The notes beneath the pieces are model-generated. The model had not been told where the DNA came from. It did not search any database and saw only the letters and a program-made list of their open reading frames with translations. A program made the translations under genes and the position numbers. Below, piece by piece: positions 45,347-55,232 of a stretch of 64,000 nucleotides of DNA; position 1 is the first letter of the stretch; each line of letters opens with the position of its first letter. The stretch comes from Pontibacter mucosus (GTDB lineage: Bacteria > Bacteroidota > Bacteroidia > Cytophagales > Hymenobacteraceae): positions 186,001 to 250,000 of the forward strand of contig NZ_QBKI01000003.1 of assembly GCF_003054055.1 (NCBI RefSeq), read 5' to 3'.

Positions 45347-46798
45347 ATGTCAACATCTCAGAATATCTCTGGAGGGAGAGCGCCGAGTTTTATGGATAAA
45401 CAAGGCACGTTTTTCGGTCATCCGAAAGGATTGATGATACTATTTTTTACCGAAATGTGGGAGCGCTTCAGCTACTATGGTATGCGCGGCATTTTGGTTC
45501 TGTTCCTGGTTTCAAATACCAAAGGCGGGTACGGGTGGACGGACGAGCAGGCATTGCAGCTGTATGGTACCTATACGATGTTCGTGTACCTGATGTCTAT
45601 ACCGGGAGGTATTCTGGCAGATAAGTTTCTGGGTCAGAAAAATGCGGTAATCATTGGTGGCTTCACGCTGGTGGCTGGCCACTTGCTCATGGCTTACCCT
45701 CCGGAGTGGGCCTTTTATACGGCACTTGTTCTGATTGTGCTGGGCACCGGTCTTCTTAAGCCTAACATTTCTACCATGGTGGGTGGCTTGTACAGAGATG
45801 GCGATGCCCGCCGCGATTCAGGTTTTACTATCTTCTATATGGGTATCAACCTTGGTGCCCTCCTGGCATCCCTGATTGTGGGCTATGTGGGCGAAGTATA
45901 CGGTTGGCACTATGGCTTTAGCCTGGCTGGCTTTGGTATGGTACTGGGCCAGATCGTGTTTATCTGGGGCCGCAAATACTTGACTGGTGTAGGTAACCTG
46001 GAGAAAAATTCTATCAAAGACGAAGACGTAATCTTTACTAAGGACCAAGCGGAGTCTCAGGCTGCCAAAGGCTTTCTTGGTTTTACTAAGCACGAGTGGG
46101 ATAGAATCATTGTAATTCTGCTATCCTTTATTATTGTGCTTGTGTTCTGGGCTTCGTTTGAGCAGGCCGGGGGACTGATGAACCTGTTCGCTAAACAGTA
46201 TACAGACCGTACGGTGTTCGGCTGGGAGATCCCTACTGCCTGGTTACAGGGGCTCAACTCTTTCTTCATCCTGACGCTGGGTGGTATTGTGGCTGCCATT
46301 TGGGTAGCATTGGCCAAACGTGGAAAGAACCTGCCTTCTATCTTTAAAATGGGCCTTGGTACTTCCATTCTGGGTATTGGCTTCATTTTCATGGTGTTCG
46401 CATCGCTGCAGCGTACCTCATCTCCTGATGGACTTTCTTCGCTGCACTGGCTGGTGTTCGCCTACATGTTCCATACTATCGGTGAGTTGGCTCTGTCGCC
46501 CGTTTCACTTTCCTTTATCACCAAAGTTGCCCCTAAGCGCATTGTAGCCTCTATGATGGGCTTATACTTTGCGGTAACTGGTTTGGCCAACAAGCTGGCT
46601 TCCCTGATCGGCATTTGGGCGGTTAGACTAGGTGAGCTGGAGGTATTTATGTACATCGCTGGCTTTACGATCTTCCTGGGTATTGTGTTGATGGTGCTGA
46701 CGAAACGAATCAACAAACTGACACATGGTATGGAAGATCAGAAGATGAAGGAGGAGCAAGCGCAGACTGGGCAACTTCTGGAAGCAGAGGTCAGCTAA
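45347..46798 (+). CDS. Proton-coupled di/tripeptide transporter, POT family
   Basis: 483 residues, 12-14 membrane helices. The POT signature ExxERFxYYG is present as EMWERFSYYGMRG near residue 40, followed by GGILADKFLGQKNAVIIGG and GTGLLKPNISTMVGGLY, and FYMGINLGALLAS, all typical of DtpT/PepT-like proteins. It imports small peptides with protons. Monocistronic, with a promoter upstream and a strong terminator. Confidence 0.95.
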   Translation: MSTSQNISGGRAPSFMDKQGTFFGHPKGLMILFFTEMWERFSYYGMRGILVLFLVSNTKGGYGWTDEQALQLYGTYTMFVYLMSIPGGILADKFLGQKNAVIIGGFTLVAGHLLMAYPPEWAFYTALVLIVLGTGLLKPNISTMVGGLYRDGDARRDSGFTIFYMGINLGALLASLIVGYVGEVYGWHYGFSLAGFGMVLGQIVFIWGRKYLTGVGNLEKNSIKDEDVIFTKDQAESQAAKGFLGFTKHEWDRIIVILLSFIIVLVFWASFEQAGGLMNLFAKQYTDRTVFGWEIPTAWLQGLNSFFILTLGGIVAAIWVALAKRGKNLPSIFKMGLGTSILGIGFIFMVFASLQRTSSPDGLSSLHWLVFAYMFHTIGELALSPVSLSFITKVAPKRIVASMMGLYFAVTGLANKLASLIGIWAVRLGELEVFMYIAGFTIFLGIVLMVLTKRINKLTHGMEDQKMKEEQAQTGQLLEAEVS

Positions 46799-46822
46799 CT
46801 TTTATCAAATATAAAATTAAGG

Positions 46823-46855
46823 AAGCCCCTGATGAAATACATCAGGGGCTTTTTT
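46823..46855 (+). terminator. Terminator of the POT gene
   Basis: An 11-bp stem, AAGCCCCTGAT (46823-46833) with ATCAGGGGCTT (46841-46851), then a T-run. Confidence 0.9.
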
Positions 46856-46952
46856 ATAATTTATTTTATACTTGGTGCAGCAGTGTAGAACCAATAAGAC
46901 TCTGTTTGGTGTTTTGCCGGGGTAACAACACTTAATATTTATACTTTTAGCC

Positions 46953-47549
46953 ATGTTATTTACTGTAAAGCCTCTTCGGGCGCTGCTGTCGTTGTCGTTT
47001 ATACTTTGCCTGGCCGCTTGCACAACCGAAAAAGCCGTTAGCCCGAAAAAAGAGGAAAAGCCTGCCGTTGTACATACTATCAAAAAGGGGGCACATTATT
47101 CGGATAAGAATACGATGAAGCAGGTGAGTGCAACTGCGCTTCGCTTTGAAGTGACATTTGACAACTCGGCCATTTATACTTCGGCAAAGCCTAACAACCA
47201 GGCCGACATCAACAAACTGTATGGGTTCTCGGACTGCAGCACCAGCCACCAGGTGAACAGTGCGCGCTTTGGCTGGCGATGGCACAACAACAGGCTGGAA
47301 GTGCTGGCCTATACTTACCTGAACAAGAAGTGGGATTATAAATTACTAGGAGCCGTGCCGTTGGGGCAGCCAGTTCCACTGGAACTGCGCGTGGAAGAGG
47401 GCAGGTATGTTTTTGTGATGTATGGGCAGGAGGTAGCGATGCCACGCGCCTGCACCGGGGCAGCAGAGGGCTATCAGCTTTACCCATACTTTGGCGGTGA
47501 CGAAACAGCTCCGCATGATATCACCATCCGCATTAAGGAGCTCCAATAG
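46953..47549 (+). CDS. Lipoprotein of unknown function
   Basis: 198 residues. Signal and lipobox: LSLSFILCLAAC, cysteine at about 23. The rest is a small beta-rich domain (LRFEVTFDNSAIYTS, RFGWRWHNNRLEVLAYTYLNKKWDYKLLG, VPLELRVEEGRYVFVMYG) of concanavalin-like appearance. No family recognised. Convergent with groL across a bidirectional terminator. Confidence 0.7.
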   Translation: MLFTVKPLRALLSLSFILCLAACTTEKAVSPKKEEKPAVVHTIKKGAHYSDKNTMKQVSATALRFEVTFDNSAIYTSAKPNNQADINKLYGFSDCSTSHQVNSARFGWRWHNNRLEVLAYTYLNKKWDYKLLGAVPLGQPVPLELRVEEGRYVFVMYGQEVAMPRACTGAAEGYQLYPYFGGDETAPHDITIRIKELQ

Positions 47550-47573
47550 CCGCGTTGATACTTTACGTATGAT

Positions 47574-47610
47574 AAAAAAAGGCCTAAGCTTATTGCTTAG
47601 GCCTTTTTTT
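47574..47610. terminator. Bidirectional terminator between the lipoprotein gene and groL
   Basis: A 16-bp stem, AAAAAAAGGCCTAAGC (47574-47589) with GCTTAGGCCTTTTTTT (47595-47610), with seven Ts on either strand. Confidence 0.92.
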
Positions 47611-47632
47611 ATACTTTAAGCGCGGGGGCTTA

Positions 47633-49285
<1,653 letters not shown>

Positions 49286-49306
49286 TTAGGTTTAAGTTTG
49301 GGTTGA

Positions 49307-49597
49307 TTAGAGAACAGCCAGGATGTCAGACTCGCGCATGATCAGGTAATCATTGCCATCGATGGATATCTCCGTACCGGCATACTTGCCGTACAACACG
49401 GTATCGCCAACGTTAACCTGTGGCTTCATCAGGGCACCTTGCTCTGATACTTTGCCTTCACCAACGGCTACCACCTCACCACGCTGAGGTTTCTCTTTAG
49501 CAGTGTCAGGAATAATGATACCAGACTTAGTCTTTTCTTCTGCTGCAGCAGGAGCCACAATCACTCTGTCTGCTAATGGTTTGATGTTGATCGACAT
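49307..49597 (-). CDS. groES: Co-chaperonin GroES
   Basis: 96 residues. Begins [21 protein letters not shown], mobile loop [19 protein letters not shown], then [15 protein letters not shown]. It caps the GroEL cavity. First gene of the groESL operon. Confidence 0.98.
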   Translation of the reverse strand: MSINIKPLADRVIVAPAAAEEKTKSGIIIPDTAKEKPQRGEVVAVGEGKVSEQGALMKPQVNVGDTVLYGKYAGTEISIDGNDYLIMRESDILAVL

Positions 49598-49726
49598 AGT
49601 TTTTGGTTATTTAGTTATGTTATGTTGTTATGAATCTACAATAACTACCGGTGTATTATCATTTCCTGTGCCAATGCGGCAAGGCTGCCATTTTAAGCCA
49701 ATTTTTCAGTCTATAACGCCCTTTTG

Positions 49727-49783
49727 CCTGTCAGGTTTGTCATTTTCTGCCACTATCAGGAACTTTTTTGTAATTCTGTCAGA
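49727..49783. promoter_or_regulatory. Paired CTGTCAG dyads upstream of groES
   Basis: CCTGTCAGG (49727-49735) and TCTGTCAGA (49775-49783), two nine-base dyads sharing the core CTGTCAG, with further TGTCA/TATCAG half-sites between them. Together they lie 130-186 bases before groES and might be operator sites for heat-shock control; no CIRCE element was found. Confidence 0.3.
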
Positions 49784-49807
49784 CTGCGGCAGGAGGGGAG
49801 CAAATAA

Positions 49808-49837
49808 AAAAGCCGGCTCTTGGCAGAACCGGCTTTT
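49808..49837 (-). terminator. Terminator of the secG transcription unit
   Basis: A nine-bp stem, AAAAGCCGG (49808-49816) with CCGGCTTTT (49829-49837). On the minus strand it runs into TTTTTTATTTG. It lies 22 bases after the secG stop. Confidence 0.8.
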
Positions 49838-49858
49838 CACCCGATGGGCTATATGTCT

Positions 49859-50239
49859 TTAGTTGGCAGCGGTGTCAATCATTGTTGGAATTTCACCGGC
49901 ACCTGGTATGGCAGCAGTCGTATCAGTGGCAGCACCTGGCAGTGCTCCCGGAGCAGCCGGTAACTGAGATTGGCGGGCACGCTCTTCGTTAACACTTCTT
50001 ACGGCTCCACTTCCAGAGCTACCCAGCATGTGCGTAGCCAGCGTGAGTACCACAAGGCCAATAGCAAAGCCCCATGTCAGTTTCTCGAGCAGGTCGCCGG
50101 TGCGCTTAACGCCCATTAGCTGGCTGGTGCTACCGCCAAACTGGCTTGAGAGGCCGCCTCCCTTAGGGTTCTGAGCAAGTACAACCAATACAAGCAGCAC
50201 GCAGATAAAGATAATGATACTAATAAGGGCGATATACAT
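49859..50239 (-). CDS. secG: Preprotein translocase subunit SecG
   Basis: 126 residues. Two membrane helices (ALISIIIFICVLLVLVVLAQ and LEKLTWGFAIGLVVLTLATHM) flank the conserved loop NPKGGGLSSQFGGSTSQLMGVKRTGDLLEKLTW, the family signature. The C-terminal 50 residues are a low-complexity Ala/Pro/Thr tail, longer than in Escherichia coli. The TPR gene's stop lies two bases before its ATG. Confidence 0.95.
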   Translation of the reverse strand: MYIALISIIIFICVLLVLVVLAQNPKGGGLSSQFGGSTSQLMGVKRTGDLLEKLTWGFAIGLVVLTLATHMLGSSGSGAVRSVNEERARQSQLPAAPGALPGAATDTTAAIPGAGEIPTMIDTAAN

Positions 50240-50240
50240 G

Positions 50241-51647
50241 TTAGCTTATGTTTTGTAATTTTTCGATCTGTTCGGCAAAGTAACTCTTTTTTTCCGGATA
50301 TTTCAAAATGAGTTGCTCATATATTTTGATGGCTTTCTTCGCCTTTCCCTGCTTTACAAAGATGTTGGCGAGGCTCTCGGAGGCGATTCCCCGCTTTATT
50401 TTGGTGCTTTTCAGCGACAAGTCTTCCTGGGGCTCAGGCTTTAGCTTAATGTTGTTAAGCGTTTTAAGGCGCGGGCTGATTTTGAGGAACTGGTCAATGA
50501 TGTCCTGTTGCCCGTGCAGGGCAGGCGTGCGGTCGTCTTCCACCTTTAAAAGGCCATGCACCTTGCTGTACTCCAGTATAAGCTCCGGATGGAAAGCAGC
50601 AGGCCGCTCGCGCACAAACTCATTTCCTTCTTTCAGCACCAGCACCTCGCCCGTCCGGCTCGACGACATCCAGTAACCCAGCACATCCTGCTGGTACATC
50701 ATGTCTATCTCATCAAAGGCATACTTCACCTCGGCCTCTTCCGGCTCCGGGCTTTTCGCCTCCGGCTCCGTATGGGGCGGGGTAGGAATAGCCTCTTCTT
50801 CGGTATCTTCTATACTATAGTATGTCCTTGCTGCTAAAGCGGCCTCTGTTGCAATGATGGTGGCCAGGTCATCGGCAGGCGGGGTAACAACTTGCGTTTC
50901 TTCTTCCTGCTGCGGTTCAATAGCCTCTTGCTGTAGTGTCTGCTGCGGCAGCTCGGTTACTGGCAAGGTCGGTGCTGGAGCTACATCGGGCTTTCGGGCC
51001 AGCAGGTCGGTGAAGGAGGGGCTCAGGCTCTTTATGGTTAGCAGCAGGGCAAGCTCAGAGTCAAGCTTCTCCATCGGCTGCTCCAGAATGGCCTTGTCAG
51101 ACGGGAAGTCGTTTTTTATACTTTCCTCTTCCGGATCCTCCGGCAAGATGGCATCCTCCACATCCTCTTCCTCGTTTATACTTTCCAGTGGTGCCTTCGC
51201 TATACTTTCAGCCGTTGTTACTTCTGCCTGCACAGGATCAACTACTTCCGGCTCCTCAACTGACTCTGAAAGTATAACTTCTTCTGTAATAGAATTGTTA
51301 TGCTCTTCAGGTTCATCTATTACTACAGAAACAGCATGTGGCTGTGGAAGTTCCTCGACCTGGGCTATGTACTGCTCCTCCACTGCGGCCTCGTCAAACT
51401 GCGGCTCGGCTACCGGCGAAGTATAAATGATGCGCTTGAGCAGTTGGCGGTTGGTGGCGTAGGCGGAGGCCCGACGCAGGCGTTGCGTGGATAGCATGCT
51501 TCCCTTGTCGTAGGCTGACTTAGCCAGCAGCAGGTGCGCCGTCTGGCAGTAGGGGAAGGTAGCCGCCACCTTCTCCAGCTCTTCCGTCTGTTGGTCGGAG
51601 ATGCTGGAGGCCTGCTTGATCAGTTGTAAAAATGCCGATTTATTCAT
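50241..51647 (-). CDS. Acidic tetratricopeptide-like protein of the lptE-secG cluster
   Basis: 468 residues. An N-terminal helical part (FLQLIKQASSISDQQTEELEKVAATFPYCQTAHLLLAKSAYDKG) is followed by 200 acidic residues rich in Glu/Pro, probably disordered, and a C-terminal TPR-like region (SLANIFVKQGKAKKAIKIYEQLILKYPEKKSYFAEQIEKL). No signal peptide. Function unknown. Lying between lptE and secG suggests a link to envelope assembly or secretion, but this is only context. The gap to lptE is 28 bases. Confidence 0.75.
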   Translation of the reverse strand: MNKSAFLQLIKQASSISDQQTEELEKVAATFPYCQTAHLLLAKSAYDKGSMLSTQRLRRASAYATNRQLLKRIIYTSPVAEPQFDEAAVEEQYIAQVEELPQPHAVSVVIDEPEEHNNSITEEVILSESVEEPEVVDPVQAEVTTAESIAKAPLESINEEEDVEDAILPEDPEEESIKNDFPSDKAILEQPMEKLDSELALLLTIKSLSPSFTDLLARKPDVAPAPTLPVTELPQQTLQQEAIEPQQEEETQVVTPPADDLATIIATEAALAARTYYSIEDTEEEAIPTPPHTEPEAKSPEPEEAEVKYAFDEIDMMYQQDVLGYWMSSSRTGEVLVLKEGNEFVRERPAAFHPELILEYSKVHGLLKVEDDRTPALHGQQDIIDQFLKISPRLKTLNNIKLKPEPQEDLSLKSTKIKRGIASESLANIFVKQGKAKKAIKIYEQLILKYPEKKSYFAEQIEKLQNIS

Positions 51648-51675
51648 ACTTGCTTAGGTTCCGGAAAAAACGGCA

Positions 51676-52206
51676 TTACCAATCTGCCACGGTTTTGTTG
51701 AAAACATCTACCACCAGCTGCTCGGTCAGCTGCTCTATCTGCGCCGTTGAAAGCTGGGTGACGTCCACGTTCTGCGGGAAGTCCTGCGAAATGGTAAATG
51801 TTCTCTCAAAATCCTTCTCTGGCTGCTTCACGTTGGCGAATCTAATTTGAATACCCAGCGTCAGGCGGTTTAGAGAGGCAATGTCTTGCTGCCCGTCGCG
51901 CTGAATAGCGGCCGGAGAGTAAGTAAAGCTAACAATCTGACCGGCTAATTGCAAGTCTCCCTCGCTCTGCACAATGGTAAGATTGGTGTTGCGGCGGAAA
52001 TAATCCTTCATGTTGTCGGTCACTACCTGCGTCAGGTTTGAAGGCCCTTCTCCGGTGCTGTTCTCAATGTTCTGGATGGACATTGTCCTGATATCCGGGG
52101 AGAGGTTGGTGCCGGTAAAGGAATAGATGCCACAGCCACTGCTGCTTATAAACAGCAGCAACAGCAATATCTGGCCTAAAAAGCGGGATTTAATCTTCGA
52201 TGTCAT
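51676..52206 (-). CDS. lptE: LPS assembly lipoprotein LptE, Bacteroidota type
   Basis: 176 residues with lipobox LLLLLLFISSSGC (cysteine at about 25). The mature start CGIYSFTGTNLSPDIRTMSIQNIEN is the family signature; the rest is a small alpha/beta domain (VTDNMKDYFRRNTNLTIV, LAGQIVSFTYSP). It forms the plug of the outer-membrane LPS translocon with LptD (not in the window). Its start overlaps the end of the sigma-54 regulator gene by 17 bases. Confidence 0.9.
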   Translation of the reverse strand: MTSKIKSRFLGQILLLLLFISSSGCGIYSFTGTNLSPDIRTMSIQNIENSTGEGPSNLTQVVTDNMKDYFRRNTNLTIVQSEGDLQLAGQIVSFTYSPAAIQRDGQQDIASLNRLTLGIQIRFANVKQPEKDFERTFTISQDFPQNVDVTQLSTAQIEQLTEQLVVDVFNKTVADW

Positions 52207-53467
52207 ACTGCTTTAGTTTGCGGTAAAGGGTGCGCTCCGATATGCCCAGGTCCTGGGCGGCATACTTGCGCTTGTTGTTGTGCTTTTTCAGCGCCTTTAA
52301 AATCAGCTCGCGCTCCTTATCTTCCAAGGAGAGGCTTTCTTCCTCGGTCTCGTGCGGAATATCCTCCACCTTTTCCTCCTCATACTCCCGCGCCGGGCTT
52401 TGCTTGATGGGCAGGTACAGGGGCTCGCTTTGCACAGGCTCGGGTTTGTACGATCGCCCGTTAAACTGCGGCTGCTCCATGTTCTCAAACAAGTGGCTGT
52501 GCTCGCGCAGCAGGTCTTCATCGTTTGGCTGATGGGCCAGCATGTTAAAAACAAGCTTCTTAAGCTCAGATACATCGCGGCGCATGTCGAAGAGCACCTT
52601 GTAGAGCAGGTCCCGCTCGGAGAAAGCCCCCTCGCCAGTACCCTCTTTCTGTTGTATCACGGCCAGTGAGGAGCTGGTTTCCTTGGGCAGGTAGCGGCGC
52701 AGCGTGTCGGCATTTACCAGCCGGTCATACTCCAGTACCGAAATCTGCTCTACAATATTCTTCAGCTGGCGGATATTGCCGGGCCAGCGGTACGCCTGCA
52801 GTTCCTGCACCGCCTCCGGGGTCAGCTGGATGGGCTGCATTTTATACTTCTCAGAGAAGTCGGCGGCGAATTTGCGGAAGAGCAGGTGAATGTCGTCCCC
52901 GCGGTCGCGGAGGGACGGCACCGTAATCGGCACCGTGTTCAGCCTGTAGTACAGGTCTTCGCGGAACTCGCCCTTCTCCACCGCCTTTAGCAGGTTCACG
53001 TTCGTGGCAGCCACCACCCGCACATCAGTTTTCTGTACTTTGGAGGAGCCAACTTTAATGAACTCGCCGTTTTCCAGCACCCGCAGCAGGCGCGACTGCG
53101 TGCCCAGCGGCATTTCCCCGATCTCGTCGAGGAAAATAGTGCCGCCGTCCGTCACCTCGAAATAACCCTTGCGGGTATCATGTGCGCCGGTAAAGGAGCC
53201 CTTTTCATGGCCGAACAGTTCGGAGTCGATTGTACCCTCTGGGATGGCGCCGCAGTTGATGGCGATAAACTGGCCATGCTTGCGCGGGCTCAGCTGGTGG
53301 ATGATCTTGGAGAAAGACTCCTTGCCGCTGCCGCTCTCGCCGGTAATAAGCACCGTCATATCGGTGGGGGCTACCTGCGCGGCCACCTGGATGGCATAAT
53401 TCAGCAAGGGCGAGTTGCCGATGATGCCGAACCGTTGTTTTATACTTTGAATATCGATATTGCGCAT
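52190..53467 (-). CDS. Sigma-54-interacting transcriptional regulator without receiver domain
   Basis: 425 residues. The AAA+ domain starts at once (residues 15-250): Walker A GESGSGKES, sigma-54 contact loop GSFTGA (the usual GAFTGA with Ala to Ser), FLDEIGEMPLG, and WPGNIRQLKN. A 110-residue acidic linker follows, then a Fis-type helix-turn-helix (KYAAQDLGISERTLYRKLKQY). There is no receiver or sensor domain, so activity may be constitutive or controlled by partners. It lies between miaB and lptE, overlapping lptE, so envelope genes may be autoregulated with it. Confidence 0.92.
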   Translation of the reverse strand: MRNIDIQSIKQRFGIIGNSPLLNYAIQVAAQVAPTDMTVLITGESGSGKESFSKIIHQLSPRKHGQFIAINCGAIPEGTIDSELFGHEKGSFTGAHDTRKGYFEVTDGGTIFLDEIGEMPLGTQSRLLRVLENGEFIKVGSSKVQKTDVRVVAATNVNLLKAVEKGEFREDLYYRLNTVPITVPSLRDRGDDIHLLFRKFAADFSEKYKMQPIQLTPEAVQELQAYRWPGNIRQLKNIVEQISVLEYDRLVNADTLRRYLPKETSSSLAVIQQKEGTGEGAFSERDLLYKVLFDMRRDVSELKKLVFNMLAHQPNDEDLLREHSHLFENMEQPQFNGRSYKPEPVQSEPLYLPIKQSPAREYEEEKVEDIPHETEEESLSLEDKERELILKALKKHNNKRKYAAQDLGISERTLYRKLKQYDIED

Positions 53468-53468
53468 G

Positions 53469-53571
53469 TTTTAGATTTGAAGATTAGACTATTTGGAAAT
53501 TTGAAGATGAGGTGTTGTGAAGACTTTTATGTTCAAATCCTCACATTTCCAAATCTCCAAATCTAATCTAC
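53469..53571. repeat. AAATCT word inverted repeat between miaB and the sigma-54 regulator
   Basis: TTTAGATTTGAAGATTAGAC...TTTGGAAATTTGAAGATGAGG on the left, and TCCTCACATTTCCAAATCT...CAAATCTAATCTA on the right, forming an imperfect 40-base-arm inverted repeat made of the words AGATTTG and GGAAATTTG. The right arm runs into the miaB stop codon. Confidence 0.6.
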
Positions 53572-55005
53572 CGCCTCGCCAAACAGGGTGCCTACAGAGC
53601 AGTCGTTCACGAACACGTTCACGTAATCGCCTTTCTTGTAGTGCTTTTTCGGGAAGATAACCACCTTGTTCTGGTCGTTGCGGCCGCTCAGGAACTCGTC
53701 TGATTTCTTGGAGAAGTTCTCTACCAGCACCTTGTGCACCTTGCCCACGTCGCGCTTGTTGCGGTTGTGCGACGTTTCGCGCTGCTTGTCGATGATTTCC
53801 TGGAGGCGGCGTTTTTTTACCTCCAGCGGCACGTCATCCTCCAGTTTGCGCGCTGCCAGCGTGCCGGGGCGCTCAGAGTAGAAGAACATGTAGGAGTAAT
53901 CGTACTGCACGTAGTCCATAAGCGAGAGCGTATCCTGGTGCTCTTCCTCAGTTTCGGAGCAGAAGCCTGCAATCATATCTGAGGAGATGCCGCAGTCCTC
54001 GCCCAAAATGCGTCGGATGGCGTCCACGCGGTTGATGTACCAATCGCGGTCGTAGGTACGGTTCATAAGCTCCAGCACACGGGAGTTTCCGCTCTGGGCC
54101 GGCAGGTGGATGTATTTACAGATGTTGTCATACTTTTTCATCGTATACAACACCTCGTCGGTAATGTCTTTCGGGTGGGAGGTGGAGAAGCGCACGCGCA
54201 GATCCGGCGATACCAAAGCCACCTTTTCCAGCAGCTGGGCAAAATTTACGTGCTCGGAGCCGTCTTCAGAGGCCCATTTATAGGAGTCCACGTTCTGACC
54301 CAGCAGTGTCACTTCTTTATAACCCTGTGCTACCAATGCTTCTGCCTCTCGCACAATCGAGTGCGCATCGCGGGAGCGCTCGCGGCCGCGGGTAAACGGC
54401 ACCACGCAGAAAGAGCACATGTTATCGCAGCCACGCATGATGGAGATAAAGGCGCTCACGCCGTTGCTGTTCAGGCGAATCGGGTTGATGTCGGCATACG
54501 TTTCCTCGCGCGACAGGAGTACGTTCACGGCTTTCTGGCCACCGTCCACATGATTCACCAGGTTCGGCAGGTCGCGGTAAGCGTCCGGACCTACTACCAG
54601 ATCCACAATCTTCTCTTCTTCCAGCAATGATTTTTTGAGGCGCTCGGCCATACAGCCAAGTATGCCCACCATCATTTCCGGCTTTTTCTTCTTATAGTAG
54701 TTTATCTGGCCCAAACGGTTGCGCACGGTTTGCTCCGCCTTCTCGCGGATGGAGCAGGTGTTCAGAAACACCAGGTCGGCCTGCTCGATGTCGGAAGTCG
54801 TGTCGAAACCCTGATCAAACATAATCGATGACACAATCTCGCTGTCAGAGAAGTTCATCTGGCAGCCGTAGCTCTCAATGTATAGTTTGCGGCTTTTACC
54901 TGTGTTTGTTTCCTCGGTTACTTTGGTATCGCAGGAGGCGGCAGCGGCTGCGGCCTGCTCCGGTGTGCGGTTATCAATAAAGTCTAAATCTACTATTGGC
55001 TCCAT
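53563..55005 (-). CDS. miaB: tRNA-2-methylthio-N6-dimethylallyladenosine synthase
   Basis: Radical-SAM methylthiotransferase acting on i6A37 of tRNA. It has 480 residues. The UPF0004 domain has its three cluster cysteines in [23 protein letters not shown] and GCMAERL; the radical-SAM domain has the CxxxCxxC motif as CDNMCSFC; a TRAM domain follows ([10 protein letters not shown]). First gene of a miaB / sigma-54 regulator / lptE / TPR / secG run. Its product is the substrate of MiaE, encoded at 63122. Confidence 0.97.
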   Translation of the reverse strand: MEPIVDLDFIDNRTPEQAAAAAASCDTKVTEETNTGKSRKLYIESYGCQMNFSDSEIVSSIMFDQGFDTTSDIEQADLVFLNTCSIREKAEQTVRNRLGQINYYKKKKPEMMVGILGCMAERLKKSLLEEEKIVDLVVGPDAYRDLPNLVNHVDGGQKAVNVLLSREETYADINPIRLNSNGVSAFISIMRGCDNMCSFCVVPFTRGRERSRDAHSIVREAEALVAQGYKEVTLLGQNVDSYKWASEDGSEHVNFAQLLEKVALVSPDLRVRFSTSHPKDITDEVLYTMKKYDNICKYIHLPAQSGNSRVLELMNRTYDRDWYINRVDAIRRILGEDCGISSDMIAGFCSETEEEHQDTLSLMDYVQYDYSYMFFYSERPGTLAARKLEDDVPLEVKKRRLQEIIDKQRETSHNRNKRDVGKVHKVLVENFSKKSDEFLSGRNDQNKVVIFPKKHYKKGDYVNVFVNDCSVGTLFGEAVD

Positions 55006-55077
55006 AATACGTTAGTATAGCTGCAAATATACTATAATGAATTCAAAAACGTGACAGAATGGCAGAGAAGAAGTGGT

Positions 55078-55232
55078 TAGTAATTGATAATGAAGGATGA
55101 ATAATGAGGAATGAACTGATATGGAAGGAGAATCCCGGCTTCTGGCATTCTAAATTGGCCTGTTAAATGCCTTCTTAGTCTTCCGGGCACAATGGCTACT
55201 TATTAATCATTACTCATTATTGGTTATTCATT
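55078..55232. repeat. AATAATGA word inverted repeat between pabB and miaB
   Basis: TAATTGATAATGA...GAATAATGAGGAATGA on the left and TATTAATCATTACTCATTATTGGTTATTCATT on the right, roughly complementary word for word around a 100-base unique centre. The right arm contains the pabB stop codon. No gene is visible in it. Confidence 0.5.

Noticed and set aside
50854..51426. Serine-rich frame of 190 codons opposite the acidic TPR protein
   Set aside because: Its Ser/Cys richness is the complement of Glu/Ala codons on the real strand; no motif and no separate start context.
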